A DNA stretch of 64,000 bases from NCBI RefSeq assembly GCF_003265705.1, contig NW_020312966.1:25103761-25167760 (forward strand), read 5' to 3'. The notes beneath the pieces are model-generated. The model was not told where the DNA came from and made no database searches. It saw only the letters and a program-made list of their open reading frames with translations. The first letter of the stretch is position 1; each line of letters begins with the position of its first letter. This document shows positions 37,691 through 51,419 of the stretch, one piece after another. This DNA comes from Callorhinus ursinus (taxonomy: Eukaryota > Chordata > Mammalia > Carnivora > Otariidae). A program made the position numbers and the translations under genes.

Positions 37691-37890
37691 GGGGCATCTG
37701 GGTGGCTCAGTCCTTGAGCATCTGCCTTCGGCTCAGGTCATGATCCCAGGGTCCTGGGATCGAGCCCCGCATCGGGCTCCCTGATCAGCGGGAAGTCGGC
37801 TTCTCCCTCTCCCACTCCCCCTGCTTGTGTTCCCTCTCTCACTGTGTTTCTTTCTGTCAAATAAATAAATAAATAAAATCTTTAAAAAAA
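37691..37890 (+). mobile_element. Carnivore tRNA-derived SINE
   Basis: Full-length plus copy with GGGCATCTGGGTGGCTCAGT head and an AAATAAATAAATAAATAAAATC tail. Flanks AGAGAAGAGGGGGAG / AGAGAAAAGGGGGAG look duplicated. Confidence 0.92.
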
Positions 37891-39020
37891 AGAGAGAAAA
37901 GGGGGAGAAGAGAAGGAAAACAAAAGGAAACAACCAAACAAAAACCAAAAACCTTGTAGTCAACCTGGTAATAGTGAATCTGCACATTTTTTGGGGTAAC
38001 GTGATTAGGTGGCAGTTAGGTCAGTCTGAATTGGACCATCAGTCCTTGAGCAGGTTCACTAGGCACATAGGGATAAAAAAAAAATCCAACTTCAGTTTTT
38101 GAAGGACTCCAGAAACCTTAAGAGTTTGGCTGAGGAGCTAGTATGACAAACACCTGCAACTGTCCCGCATTTGCACTTCCACCTTAACTAGGTCAAAACG
38201 CTTCCAAGTTAGGCAACCGGAGCTGTGCTCCAGTGGAAGCCTGTCTAGGGCCAGACAGGCCTTTAGAATTCTTCCCAAGTGTTAATGAAAACTGCAGGCT
38301 TAAGATCATGAGGACCTTATGTTAAGTAACTTGGTAACCTACATCACAATGTTTTATGCAAAATTGTACAAGTCTTTATGTTCTTTTGTAACAAAATTTA
38401 TTCCCTGTATTTTCCTGTTTTTAATGGAAAAAGCAAACTTCACTCCTCTAAGTGCTGAAATGTGTCCTAGATCTGGGCAAGACAAAGGGAGAAAGTGCGT
38501 CTTTCACCTTAAAGTCTTTGCCTGGAGCAAAGTTCATGAGTAAAGTGCTTAAACTGTAGTTTCCCAGCCTGCGATATCTGCTCAGTGAAAGTTCTCTATT
38601 CGGAGATTTTGAGTGCCCAAGTTCAAAGGCGTCCTTCCTATTCTCCCACCTCGTTTCTCCACCCCTAGACCCCTAGTACTTGCTTTCAGTTCAGCCTCCC
38701 TTGGAGACAAGTTACCCAACAACGTTGAGGAGTCTAATAAAGCAGTAGGTCGATGCTAACCCCGCTTAACATAAGCCACCTATAAAAATCACATATTTCT
38801 ATGCTCAGATGCATCAGACCAATTACGGCACACAGCATGGAGACTCCAAACTGCATGGATTTTCACGGAGATGACCCCCAAGAGCATAGAATAATAGGAT
38901 ATTAACATTAACTTATGCTCAGTACTGCCATAGTACCATTAAGAGAAGCTAGAAATTCCTCCCCATGTAATGACTTTCTAATTAAGGTACGATACTTTGC
39001 CCCCAACCCCACCATGCAAA
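37891..39020. other. Spacer downstream of H2BC4
   Basis: No gene recognised. The composition becomes less AT-rich towards the histone pair. Confidence 0.45.
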
Positions 39021-39035
39021 ATCTAGTATTGTATT

Positions 39036-39077
39036 ACAGCTCTCTTAGTGGACATGTGGGTGGCTCTGAAAAGAGCC
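39036..39077 (-). terminator. H2BC4: H2BC4 histone 3' stem-loop and downstream element
   Basis: The minus strand reads the canonical hairpin GGCTCT-TTTC-AGAGCC (39062-39077), 37 nt after the stop. It is followed by the U7-pairing element TAAGAGAGCTGTA (39036-39048). Confidence 0.95.
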
Positions 39078-39114
39078 TTTGGGGTTGGGATCACAGGAGG
39101 CTTACTTGGTAAGT

Positions 39115-40225
<1,111 letters not shown>

Positions 40226-40268
40226 TTCGGCAAGCATCTTAGTTTCCGGAAGCGATTTCAAACCCAAA

Positions 40269-40310
40269 GGCTCTTTTCAGAGCCCCCCACCAATTCAGTA
40301 GAAGAGCTAA
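40269..40310 (+). terminator. H2AC6: H2AC6 histone 3' stem-loop and downstream element
   Basis: Canonical hairpin GGCTCT-TTTC-AGAGCC (40269-40284), 43 nt after the stop. It is followed by the purine element GTAGAAGAGCTAA (40298-40310) for U7 snRNA. Confidence 0.95.
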
Positions 40311-42443
40311 TACTACTCTTAGGTTAAGGTGATAAATAGGCAAAGGTAAGTTAACTTTTTCCGAGGGCAGGATACTGAGGGTTTTCAGGCTTTAAGAGGC
40401 TGAGGGTGTTCTCGATCATTACTGGGAAATCGCAAATTGATTAGGATCTAATAATTGCATGTGCTTACTAATCATGCATACCAGGCGGTCGAGTTAGGCC
40501 CAACTTAAACGGCTTAAAAGCAGAACTCCACCGTCTCTGAGCTTTGTCTTGCAAACTTGGATGTTCGGGAAACCGAGTAACATGGTAACATCCTTAACCA
40601 AACCCTCTTGGACTCGTCTTAGGCTGCAAGCAACCGGTCTTAACTAATCCTGTAAAGGAGTTAGTCTCTGCTCCCGTTAGTTTTCAGAGTATCACCTGAA
40701 AGAGGCATTGGAAAGGGGCCTCTGAAAAGGGTTTCCCTGCGTTAATATAAGGTGGCTCACAATACTGAATTCAGATTCGAATTGCAGCTTCTTCCCGTTT
40801 ACAAATTAATCTTTGGGGCTAGTTTCTAACTTTGTCATCCGTAAACTGGAGTTTGATAGTGTCATCAGATTTTTGTGCCAACTAGACCACTTAAAGCCCC
40901 TAACCTAGATTAGTGCCTGACATTCAACGAACAGGAATTAATACATTTCAAGAGGTTCACGTGCCTAGATTCCTAAGGCAGCACGGAAACGAGATAAAAG
41001 TATGGCCACAGGCCTCCCCAGAGCATTTGCTACTCAGGATCCGGTAACTTAGCTGCTCCAGCCCCAAAAGTGGCAATCTTGGACCGTACAAAAATCCCTA
41101 CGATCTTACTTTCTAGGGTCGAGTCTCACCCAAGTGGTTCTTCAGGATGACTTGGTTTAGGCTTCGGAGAATGAGTGGGCCATGGTTTGCCCACTCCTCT
41201 GCGCGCAGAGAGTCGGGCGGCCCAAGCAAAAACAACCTCTTTTTCAAACGCTCCTTGAGCTCCCACTGAAGCATTTTCTGGGATCGTTCGTTTGGAGCAA
41301 TCAAATGCGAACGTGCGCGGTGCGGAGAGAATCTATAAACAGAAGCTGGTTCTCGCGGACGCGCTTCCCACTGCCTAAATGTTGACGCTTGCGGAGTGGT
41401 CTGCAGGCAGCCTCCACCCCCTCTCGCCTCCCCTCTTCCCCCAGCCCCGCCTCCCCTCCCTTGGCCTTGCTGTCAGCAGGGACAAAAGTGGCTCCTGTCT
41501 GGGAGGTGGTGAAGGCAAAGTGGCGGAAATAGAAGCAAGCACCTTGATGGCCACATGTTAGAGTTTCCAGAGGAGTTCCTAACGATTCTAATGGGCAGCG
41601 GGACTGAGAATCTTCACCCGGGGGAGGTCCGGCCTCACAGCGTTCCAGGCCGGTCTGCTCAGGGGACGGGGTTCTTTCCACCCAGAATTTCTTGTATGCT
41701 GGAAAACTTGGATCCTTAGGTCCGATTGCTTTATATGAGCCTAGCAATCCTCTTCATTAACCTTCCAAAGGTTGCTTTGGATCCCGCTCCAGCACTGACC
41801 AGGTATGTGACCTTGGGCTTGGTGCTCAACCTCCCCCTGCTTCATTACTCCTTCACCTCTGCTCACGTCCTGATGAAATGAGTAGGCTCAGCAGTGTGGG
41901 TTCTGAAGGTGGAGCACGGGCACTCAAGGTTAATGGCTAACACTAAGCATTACTGTGTCAGACACAGTTCTACCTACTTCTAGAAAATTCTTTAAACCCA
42001 ACAGTCCATCAGTAAGTGCTATCCGTTTCCTGATTTTAAAGAGGAGGAAGCAGGAACAGAGCATAAATAATTTGTCTAAGTCCCAAGGTCAGGAAGCCAG
42101 TACTTTTGACTTCTGGCTGTTCTGTGAACACTGTTCCCTAAGAGAGTATTGTCAGAACAAAGAAACCAGTAAAAACTCAAGACATAATGGGTTAACTTTG
42201 CCCACATACCAAAACGTTACCAATTGCATCTTAAACTGAAGAATTTAAAGGAAGGAGGAGAGGTGTTCTCCCTGGAATCCACATAAAGGGAGGAAGGAAG
42301 GTGAATCTTGGCCCTGTGTTAGCACTGTAAACCCAGGGGGAGGTAAATACACTTTTGAAACAAGGGGACAAATCAGGAGATGGTTTGGTAAAGAGCTACA
42401 GGACTTGATAAACTAATTTCTCTTGAATGAAGAAGGGGTTAGA
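40311..42443. other. Spacer downstream of H2AC6
   Basis: Low-repeat sequence with a mildly CpG-bearing part at 41190-41390. A frame at 41301-41747 (minus, 148 codons) is GC-driven with no recognised domain. A MIR lies at about 41935-42115. Confidence 0.45.
41935..42115 (+). repeat. MIR element
   Basis: GGCTAACACTAAGCATTACTGTGTCAGACAC start, then CAGGAACAGAGCATAAATAATTTG and TCCCAAGGTCAGGAAGCCAG. Confidence 0.65.
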
Positions 42444-42623
42444 GAACGCCTGGGTGGCTCAGTCGTTAAGCATCTGCCTTGGGCTCAGGTCATGATCCCA
42501 GGGTCCTGGGACCGAGTCCCGCGTCGGGCTCCCTGCTCCTTGGGAGCCTGCTTCTCCCTCTGCCTCTATCTCTGTGTGTGTGTGTGTCTTTCATGAATAA
42601 ATAAATAAAATCTTAAAGAAAAA
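42444..42623 (+). mobile_element. Carnivore tRNA-derived SINE
   Basis: Plus copy. Near-perfect direct repeat AAGGGGTTAGAGAA / AAGGAGTTAGAGAA flanks it. A (GT)n run replaces part of the CT tract. Confidence 0.92.
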
Positions 42624-44639
42624 AAGGAGTTAGAGAAGATTTGACTTTGAGTTCTCCCCTCTGGGCTCCAGTAACAAAACCTTGAATTTGGTTGGTGAAT
42701 AATACATTGTGTTAATTTTGTTTCATCTTCTACAAGACCTCCTTAAAATCAAAGACCCATCTTGTTAAATTGTTAATAGTCAGCATAGACCCTACCATAC
42801 CATAAACACTTGAAAATGGGGCATTGTGTAAATGTTGAGCTGAGTCAGTGGCCATCAGGAAGCCCTTGTTCTAGAGGTTGGTTTATTACCAGAGGAGACG
42901 TTAATTAGACACCAGACTAACAGGTTGCTAATAACATCTTCTCTTTCCAGTAGAAAATCCGTTCTGAAAATCTAATTTGCACTAGCATCTTACTTGGAGA
43001 GCTTCAAAGAAATACCGAAGGTGCCAACTGACCAGCTCTTACCTGAGAGCTACTGCCCAAAGGCTCTCGAGAGGACACTCCTCACAGATGTGTCCTAGCT
43101 CCCCCTCTCCAACATGCTTCTTTTCCTTCTAGTTTGAAACATCACTGTTTATATCCAAAAGCCCTAGTTACATCTTTGGAAAATTCTCCAGTGAGCAATA
43201 AATTCTCAGCAGCTTCAGTTGGTTTCCAGGCATTGAGCAGGTCTCCATCCACCATGCCTCAAGGGTCCCGGGGAGGACCATTTCAACTGGGACAAGCTCA
43301 TGAGAATGATAAACGCAGGCCTTCCAATTACTGAGGGCACCTGGGTACCAGGACAGAAGTCGACCTCAGGGATTTACTGAGGTGTGAGGCTAAGACAGAA
43401 TCATTATTCGGTTATATAGGGCATTCTCAACAAAGCAGATCATTATGACACAATATCACCAATTATAGAAAATCCCTTTTTACATTTCCAAACCATCTAT
43501 GCAGTTTTCCTTTCCTCTGTCCACTGTACAGTCACTTGCCAATTTTTTTATGTATCGTTGGAACTCTTTTTTTATGAGGATGAGGCAGTTTATAATTAGT
43601 TCTAAAAAACTGTATGTATCTTCAAGTCAATTGCATTACCACCTATGGGTTTGTCATTTTTGATCCTAAGTTATAATTATTAATGTAAATATTCCTGTTA
43701 AATATAATGCGTGTGTACTATTAGAAGATGTTAGGAATTTAACTGAGGATTCGCCATGCATACTGAACTTGAAAATAAAGTGAAGTTGCAGGCATGGGAT
43801 TGGTGTGGTCCTCTTTAAAAATAGACTTCATTGGACTGCATTACATTGCAGCTATTTGCTTGAGTTGTACTCTGGGCAGGGTGAAGGAACCAGCATCCCT
43901 TAGGGCTTAGGACTAATGCACATCACTAGAGTTGGGGCTCCTTGTGAAAGAAGCAAGTGTGCTAAGCTTCAGATTCTTTGCTATATGTTGTTTGTCTGCC
44001 AGTTGGAGCTTCAACCTTGAGCACGTTCCTCATCGTCAGGGACACCAGGCAATGGCAGGTGAGCAAGTCTGTGTACTCCTACCTTTGGTGATAGCCACAG
44101 CCGGAAGGACTCGGCTTGACCTGACACCACGACAAATTGTCCTTGCATTAAAGATTGATCTCAACAAGGCCGGACAATCATGTGCTCTAAATTTTAGAAC
44201 CTTGGAGCTTGGTACCAGTTCCTATTCTTGATGATTTCATCAATAGTGCAGTTTCAAAGTCTAGCTAGTAGACTTCCAAGTTTACATCTGCAGCCCTGAC
44301 CTCTCCCCTGACGTGCAGATGTGTGTGTATACACATTTCTCCTTAACACCTTCACTTGGAACTCTCTTCTCAACCGGAATATGTCTAAGATACACGAATT
44401 GACACTGTGTACCCTAAGCCTCTTATTTCCTCCTGTCCTTCCAACTCAGGAAGTGACACGGCCTTAAATCCATTTGCTCCAGTCAAAATTTTAGGAGTGA
44501 GCCTTGCTCCCTTCCCTTCATCTCTACACATCCCAACCATCTGTAGGTCATGGCTCCTACACCCCAACGTGTGTCTTGATGTATTCTCCACACTTCTCTA
44601 CCATGACCTGAAGGGCCCCCCATGACCACCTCTGGTTTC

Positions 44640-44850
44640 TGCCCACCTCCCAGATTTCATCTTCCATCTCACTGTTCCAGCCACACTGGTCTCTTTCCTC
44701 CTGCCAAGCTCTTTGCGGCTTCAAGACACTTTCATTGGTGCTCTTTTTCTCTGAAAATACCTATTCTCCGACGCGTCTTCTGGCAAGCTCCTTCTCCCCC
44801 TTCAGGCCTCAGCTCTTCTTCAGACAATCCCTCTGAAATAGACCTACCCA
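44640..44850 (+). repeat. LINE-2 3' fragment
   Basis: Order of blocks matches the L2 3' region: TTCTGGCAAGCTCCTTCTCCC, then the CTTCAGGCCTCAGCTC motif and CAGACAATCCCTCTG. Confidence 0.55.
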
Positions 44851-45509
44851 GACAAACTACAGGTCTGAATACAAAACACAAACACTAGATTAAATTTCAG
44901 GAAACACTTTTAACCTCAGTTGTGTGTGTGTGTGTTTTGAGGGGGAGGTGTCGTTAACAAGCAAGGCAGGAAACACAAAACCATATAAGAAAAGACATAA
45001 ACCACATAGGCCAAAAGGAAATTTAAGACGCAATATAATAGACAAAAATGACTAAACAGGATATTTTGTATCTCTTATTGAATTCAAATGGCCAATGCTT
45101 ATGAGGGGGATACAAAAAGTTAACCTTTCTAGTAGTGAATTCAGCTTTGTATACAACAGTAACAATGCGATACCAAAACTAGTAATACACGGGACTAGTA
45201 AGGATGAGGAAGATTTGCCACTGCCTATAATCTTTTGAAAAATTCTCCTGGCAATATCTATTTAAGTGTATTGTTAGACACTTGGCCTTTTATACAACAA
45301 ATTAGTACTAGATAAATAAAGAAGTAAGCCAAACAGGAAAAAAAATTAGACACTTGGAAAAAGAGGGTGTCTGCCATCTAGAAACAAAAGCCCCACGAGG
45401 TAAGGTTATATGAGGAGAGATGGTTAACCTTCATAAATATCTGAGTGTAGAGCATTAAAATGAGCATGTATTAAGTTTGTAACTTAAAGTTTAAAAAGTA
45501 AAATAAAAA

Positions 45510-45700
45510 AGTAACCTCTCTCTGCTCATTTCCCACCTCAGATCACTTTCTGTCAATCTCCCTGTTTAGATCCTTTAAAATACAGCCCAAGATTTTATTG
45601 ATTGGATCCCTTGCTGTGCACCTCTCCCGTTACATCCTCTGCTCCATGAGGTAGGGACCTGGTCTGTCTACTCACGGTGACTTCCCAGCATCCAGCAGAG
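45510..45700 (+). repeat. LINE-2 3' fragment
   Basis: CTCCATGAGGTAGGGACCTGGTCTGTCT is a typical L2 3' terminal phrase, and the preceding C+T-rich part agrees. Confidence 0.55.
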
Positions 45701-46520
45701 GTGGCCACTCAACTCTGCCACATGAACAGGGAATGGATATTATAGCCCAGAAAGCCCTTTCTGAGCCAAGCATATGGTTATCTGAATTTCCGTGGAAAGA
45801 TGTCTGCCCACTAACCATTGTCCATACCTCTCCTGCCCGCCCTCCGCAGTTACCAGGCATGCAGTGAAATGGGGAAGTATGCCCACTTGCCTTTGCCCTT
45901 TACCTTTTCCCAGCTCTGTGGACTCATGTCTCCAGACTTGATGTCTCATGATAACCCTCAGGAAGCCCTTAATTCTTTTAAGGGCTTGTTTTCCACTGGC
46001 TGATATCATGCATAAAAGAATCCTCTTTAATATGCTACCAGGTCTGTGGTTACTAAATGTTTGCTTAGAATCAAGGAAAGAAAAGAATCCCACAGCTGGT
46101 GTGTGTGTGACAAAATCAGTGCTTTTTCATCCACTCACAATGTCTGCTCTGCAGAGAAGGCCTCGCTGGTTTTTACATTCTAATGCCAGGATTATCCAGT
46201 TAACACGCTCACCTCCAGGGTGTTTGTTGAAGAATTCTACCCTCCTTGTCTCTATACCTTAGCACTTCACCTCCTCCCCCCTATAATAGATCTTCAGTAA
46301 ATACTCAGAACGAATGTGTTGACAACAAAACTTATATCTGCACAGAAATGGAGTAATCACTAAGCTGCAGGGACTTGAGGACTGATTCCTGGGTTATGTA
46401 CCCTGTTAGCCACCACTTGTCTTTAATTCTTTCAGAGCTAACGTGTCCAAGAGCACTTAATCAACTTCCTCCAGGTGGCACCTGATGATATAGGGTTGCC
46501 AGATGAAATATAGGATTCCT

Positions 46521-46674
46521 GGGGCGCCTGGGTGGCTCAGTCAGCTGAGTGTCCGACTCTTGGTTTTGGCTCAGGTGGTGATCTCAGGGTCTGCACTCAC
46601 TGCAGATTCTCTGCCCCGCCCTCACTCGCTCCCTAAAATAAATAAACTCTTTTTAAAAAATAAAACAATAAAAT
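46521..46674 (+). mobile_element. Carnivore SINE, internally shortened
   Basis: Head GGGGCGCCTGGGTGGCTCAG. The body is shortened after CTCAGGGTCTGCACTCACTG. Flanking AAATATAGGAT duplication on both sides. Confidence 0.9.
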
Positions 46675-47699
46675 AAAATATAGGATGATCGGTTAAATTT
46701 GAATGTCGGATAAGCAACAAATCATTGTTTTCGACTAAATATGCTCCAAAATATTGCGTGAAACATACGATACTAAATGAAAAATTGTGATTTATCTGAA
46801 ATTCAGATTTAACTAAGCATCTTGCATTTTTGTTTGCCAAATCTGGCAACCCAACCTCAAGAGCAAAATGAGAGGATTTTCCCTGGGAGCCTGGGTCCTC
46901 TGACCCTGGGGAGTTTCTCTGTGAGGAACTGAGAAGGGCTGATACCACAAATGAGTCTGTAAGTTTTTCTGCATGTGTTGAAGATGGTTGAGAAAGAAGT
47001 TCTTAACTACATTTACTTTGGTTTCTACTCTTTCCTTAGGTTTCAAAAGCTTCTCCCTGCAAAGGTGTCTGGGTCCAGAGTGTCTGTCAAACTCGTCAGT
47101 TCTCAGAAATAAATGGACGGATGACAGTATTCTGACATCACTCATTGATTCTGCACCTGCAAATGTTTTCCTTTTGAAAACTTACTCTGGATCCATTTCT
47201 CTGTGTGCATGTGTATGCCTTGGGGATAAGGACAGTAAAGGGAGAGAAAACATTATTGAAGGAAAGCTCTCTTTAGTACAAAATATGTCTAATGTCTTGA
47301 ATAAGTAATATATTCAGAGGGTTCAAACAAATCATGATAACAAGGTCTATATTGAGAATCCACTCCTCCGCTGGATTACTCCACTAGGCAAGCATTCATT
47401 TTCTTACACATCTGCCCATTGCTAGTTCGTACAGATGTGAGTCAAACCCCCGCCTTCACTGGTAAAAGACGGCAGACTGTAGGCACTATTCGGCACTTGC
47501 TCTTTTCCATAACAATTATCCTGGAGAACTTTCCAGATGTGCAAACAGGGAGCTTTCTGTACACTGTCCTGTGGGATTGTACTGTGTCGATGCATCTTGG
47601 TTCTGGAACCCATCCCCTGTTGGTGGGCCCATAAACAATTCTAGAGCGATAAACTCTGATTTACGGCACAATTCAAAGTGTCCTTCTATTCTGCTGGGA

Positions 47700-47840
47700 T
47701 TGTGGACCATGAACAGCAACCAGTCACTCTCAGGTTGGACTCTGGTTCTTTGCCTTGGAAACGATATGGCCTTAGCCAAGTTAGTCATTTTGAGCCTCAG
47801 TTTCTTTATCTGTAAAATGGAGGGGATACTTAGCTTAAGT
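47700..47840 (-). repeat. MIR element
   Basis: Contains TGAGCCTCAGTTTCTTTATCTGTAAAATGG, the hallmark of reversed MIR. Confidence 0.75.
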
Positions 47841-48284
47841 CACTATGAGACTGAAAAAAGATCACGTGTATGGACTGTTTGAAGCTCAAAAGAACAACAC
47901 AAATAAGATTGTCTAACTTGCAACACCATTTGTTTAGTGATAGTTATAGATAATATATTGTAGTAGGCACAGATTCCCCAAATCCCAGCCTGCTGCGAGG
48001 AAGTGAAAGCTGGCGCATGAAGGCAGGAAGGCAGTTTGATCAGTTACCTGCTTACGACATCTCCCTGGTGAGATGGCCATTTGCTGCCCTCCTCAGAGGA
48101 GTCAGAAAACACACTCTCCCAATTTCCCCACCCCTGTCTCCTTATTGCTCTTTTTTCCTCTTCAATCGAGGTCAGGTTTTGTCTATATCGCAAGTCTGTA
48201 CAAAGTGGTTGGTGCATGTGCACAGACACAAATACTTCTACACACAGCGGATGTGCAGGGAGACCTTCTGGAAAGGCATGGGAA

Positions 48285-48425
48285 TCTGGAGCTGAACTAC
48301 CTGGGTTCATGTTCCTGCTGTGCCATTTACCGAGGGTCTGACTGGGGCTAAGTCACCTGCCATCCCTGAAGGTTAGACTTTTCATCTATGAAATGGAACA
48401 GCACCTCCCAGAGTTCTGAGAACGA
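48285..48425 (-). repeat. MIR element
   Basis: CTGCTGTGCCATTTACCGAG and TTCATCTATGAAATGG in MIR order. Confidence 0.7.
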
Positions 48426-48462
48426 ATCAAAAGAGGAGGCACAGGAGAAAGTACCTTGTTCT

Positions 48463-48668
48463 GGGGCGCCCAGGGTGGGGGGCACAGTCCATTAAGCGAC
48501 TAACTCTTGATTTTGGCTGAGGTCATGATCTCAGGGTCGGGGGACTGAGCCCCATGTGGGACATTCTCCCTCTCCCTCTGCCTCTCCCCCCCCACTTGTC
48601 TGCACACACGTTGGTGGGCGCGTGTTCTTTCTTAAATAAATAAATCAATCTTTTTTTTAAAAAAAAGC
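48463..48668 (+). mobile_element. Carnivore tRNA-derived SINE, diverged head
   Basis: GGGGCGCCCAGGGTGGGGGGCACAG head, CTTAAATAAATAAATCAATC tail. Flanks TTGTTCTGG / TTGTTCCTGG. Confidence 0.85.
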
Positions 48669-49210
48669 ACATTGTTCCTGGTAAAGTCTAATATACACAT
48701 GTGCAAAACTATGTCAATACAGATCTTCTATCTACCTATTATCTATGGATCCATCTGTCCATCTCCAAATGCAGGAAAGCAAAAGTAGAAGAGGGTACTG
48801 GGATTCCCCTCCGGGGTTTGCTGGCTTCCCCTGCAGGACTGAAGTACCTGGTTACGCTAAGCGGGGACTACCTGTTCTGACGGCAGCTGGGCCGATGGCA
48901 GGAGGGAGCTCCTCAAGGAGAGAGTCAGGCAGACATGCCATGGTAAGTGGTGGGGCAGGCCCGCACCCCCTCCCAGTGGGACTCTCCCACCTTGGAAGCA
49001 ACAGCCCCGGTGGCCTGGGTGGGCCTTTCAAAACTCAGCTGAGCAGCCTTCCAGGAACAGAGGCACCCAAGACAGGGATGCCCCACACGCTGCCCACTCT
49101 GTTTGGGCTCAGCTCGACTCCCTGGCTATGGAGAACTCACCATGACTGGGTATCTGAGCAATCTTGACAGAGAAAAGAAAAATGCAGGAGGCTATTAAAA
49201 AGAAGGGTTC

Positions 49211-49401
49211 GGGGGGTGCCTGGGTGGCTCAGTTGGTTAAGCGTCTGCCTTCTGCTCAGGTCATGATCCTAGAGTCCCTGGATCGAGTCCCGCATCGGGC
49301 TCCCTGCTCAGCGGGGAGTCTGCTTCTCCCTCTGACTCCCTTCCCTCTTGTGCTCTCTGTCTCTCATTCTCTCTCTAATAAATAAATAAAATCTTAAAAA
49401 A
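49211..49401 (+). mobile_element. Carnivore SINE, first of an adjacent pair
   Basis: Full-length plus copy with a perfect 14-bp direct repeat AAAAAGAAGGGTTC at 49197-49210 and 49402-49415. Confidence 0.93.
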
Positions 49402-49415
49402 AAAAAGAAGGGTTC

Positions 49416-49581
49416 AGGGGTGCCTGGGTGGCTCAGCCTGTTAAGCATCTGACTCTTGGTTTCGGCTGGGGTCATGATCTCAGCATCCTGGGATCGAGCC
49501 CCACATCAGGCTCTGTGCTCAGCTTGGAGCCTGCTTCTCCCTCTGCCTCTGCTCCTCCCCCTGCTTGTGCTCTCTCTCAAA

Positions 49582-49612
<31 letters not shown>

Positions 49613-49613
49613 A
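49416..49613 (+). mobile_element. Carnivore SINE, second of an adjacent pair, cut by gap
   Basis: Starts right after the right-hand target duplication of the previous SINE. It ends in an (AAAT)n tail that runs into the assembly gap, so its own right flank is not visible. Confidence 0.9.
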
Positions 49614-49713
49614 NNNNNNNNNNNNNNNNNNNNNNNNNNNNNNNNNNNNNNNNNNNNNNNNNNNNNNNNNNNNNNNNNNNNNNNNNNNNNNNNNNNNNNN
49701 NNNNNNNNNNNNN
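49614..49713. other. Assembly gap, 100 N
   Basis: Exactly 100 N inside or after a SINE tail. Placeholder of unknown length. Confidence 0.99.
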
Positions 49714-51415
49714 TAGGTGGGCCCTGTGGGAAGACAGAATACACCTGGAGGCACACAGAGGTACCTTCTATTCCCTGTAGCTTAGTCCCTTCAGGTTTCA
49801 GATGAAGAGACGAGGGCCCCACCTGTTGGTCTTGTGTGCCGTCATTGAAGAGCTCAGTGGTTTGTATGAGTCCCCACGCTGAGTTATGCTTCTGCCCTTG
49901 ACGTCTTCACTCTCTCAAGCCTCCCATGGACAATCTGCATGCCGTTTGGAATCCTTCCTTCCCTTCTTTCTACTCTGCGGAGAGTGTATCCCTGGTAGCC
50001 TGAAGGTGGCCATAGCGGCACTATTTACTAATGGGAATTAGTAAATGCTCCAAATCAGGGTGTTCTGTTTACTTCTGGGGAGTCAGGAGTTGAAGACGAC
50101 CAGCACACCACTGCCTGGAACACTCGTTGCTCCTGCCGGGGAAGGAACACGTGTTGTTGGCTCAGGCTATGTTCCTACCTGGAAGGGTCCTGCTTCACCT
50201 GCCATGCTCGTGGGCTGATTTCAGTCCCTCGCTCGTGCGATCTGTACCTACCACGGATATTTCTGTATTGTTTCTCATCTGCTGGTGTTTTCACAGCTAC
50301 CTTCCAGATTCTATGAGGAAACCTAGAACACCCTTCAGACAGATACTCACCTGCCTCACCCCCTCACTTCCCTCACGCTCTTTGCTCCCTCATCGTTCTC
50401 CTACTTCCAGAGCGGGCGAGTGGCCATGGTCTGGCGGGTAGTGACGCCTGGAGCGCGGACTGTCAGCGCAGAAGCCCGGGAATACCGTGAGCAAGGCAGT
50501 GCGAGGCCGCAGCAGGGCTGTGTAGCCGTGACCCCGGGGGGGCCTCCTCTGGGGGCTGCCTGGCGCTGAACTGAGAACAATGGGTGCTTCTCTCCCTGTG
50601 GGAGAACCCGCCCACGTCCGCAAGTGCTGGGAAGCTGGCGTCCCCGGCGGACACCCACACACTCCTTATTCGAGTCTGCTTTCTTGCTTTCTCTACGGAG
50701 GGAACAACACAGGCAGTGGACGCCCCTCTGGGCATCTGGGGCCTCCTTCCCGGGGAAAGAGCCCCCCCCCGCCCCGCCCGGAGTCTCCTGAGCGGGGGCA
50801 GGATAACACACCCCGCAGGCAGCCTTCTGCCCCCCAGTTCCAGCGACACGGGACCAATGGAAGCCCCAAATAGGAAAGCCCGGTAGGAGTCACATCACCT
50901 CTAGGGGTGTTAGTCAGTGGACAGGAGTGGAGAGCTTTTTCTTCGGGGCTGTGATCTAACTTCTTAAACATTATTTAAATCTCGTGTCCGTCTTCTTGAA
51001 TGTTCTTCATGAAAGCTACACTCCAACAGGCGTTTCTATAAGTTTCTATGTCTCTCCTGTAGGCCCCCTTTCTACTGCCCCCCTGCTGCCCAAAATCTCT
51101 CTTTCCTCTCCACTTAGCATCGTGAAAAGGACCTTTTTGTTTTTGCACCGGGTGGTCTGTGTTGAAATATGCAGAGACCGCCCCCCCCCATCAGGGCCTC
51201 CGTGGATGCTCCAGGGGGACCCAGTCTCCAGGGAGCTCAGCTTGGGCTCTGCACGCCCAGCGTACCCGTCGTGGGACAGCAGTGCCCAGCGGTCCTCTGG
51301 CTCCATCATCAGGAGCCACGCTGCTGGGAGCTCAGAAGTGTGCCTCAGACACAGGCTCCTAGTACCCACATTTACTGCTCTCCAAACCAGAGTTAGATGG
51401 TGAGGAATGTAGCTC
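49714..51415. other. Gene-free stretch with an orphan CpG-rich patch
   Basis: 50400-50870 is GC-rich with many CpGs, about 13 of them between 50403 and 50560. It supports several overlapping frames of 90-136 codons on both strands. None looks like a known protein, and overlap on both strands is what GC-rich non-coding DNA gives. Confidence 0.5.
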
Positions 51416-51419
51416 CTAC

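Larger units (their letters stand above)
42640..46520. other. Gene-free stretch with LINE-2 fragments
   Basis: L2-like pieces lie at about 44640-44850 (CTTCAGGCCTCAGCTCTTCTTCAGACAATCCCTCTG) and 45510-45700 (CTGCTCCATGAGGTAGGGACCTGGTCTGTCT). Frames of 80-117 codons here lack any recognisable domain. Confidence 0.5.
46675..48462. other. Gene-free stretch with two MIR-like fragments
   Basis: MIR-like sequence in antisense-type order at about 47700-47840 (TTGAGCCTCAGTTTCTTTATCTGTAAAATGG) and 48285-48425 (CCTGGGTTCATGTTCCTGCTGTGCCA). No gene recognised. Confidence 0.5.

Noticed and set aside
50401..50849. Overlapping 128- and 136-codon minus frames and about 100-codon plus frames
   Set aside because: Several overlapping frames on both strands are expected in CpG-rich DNA. 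The patch is kept as a finding but no protein is called.
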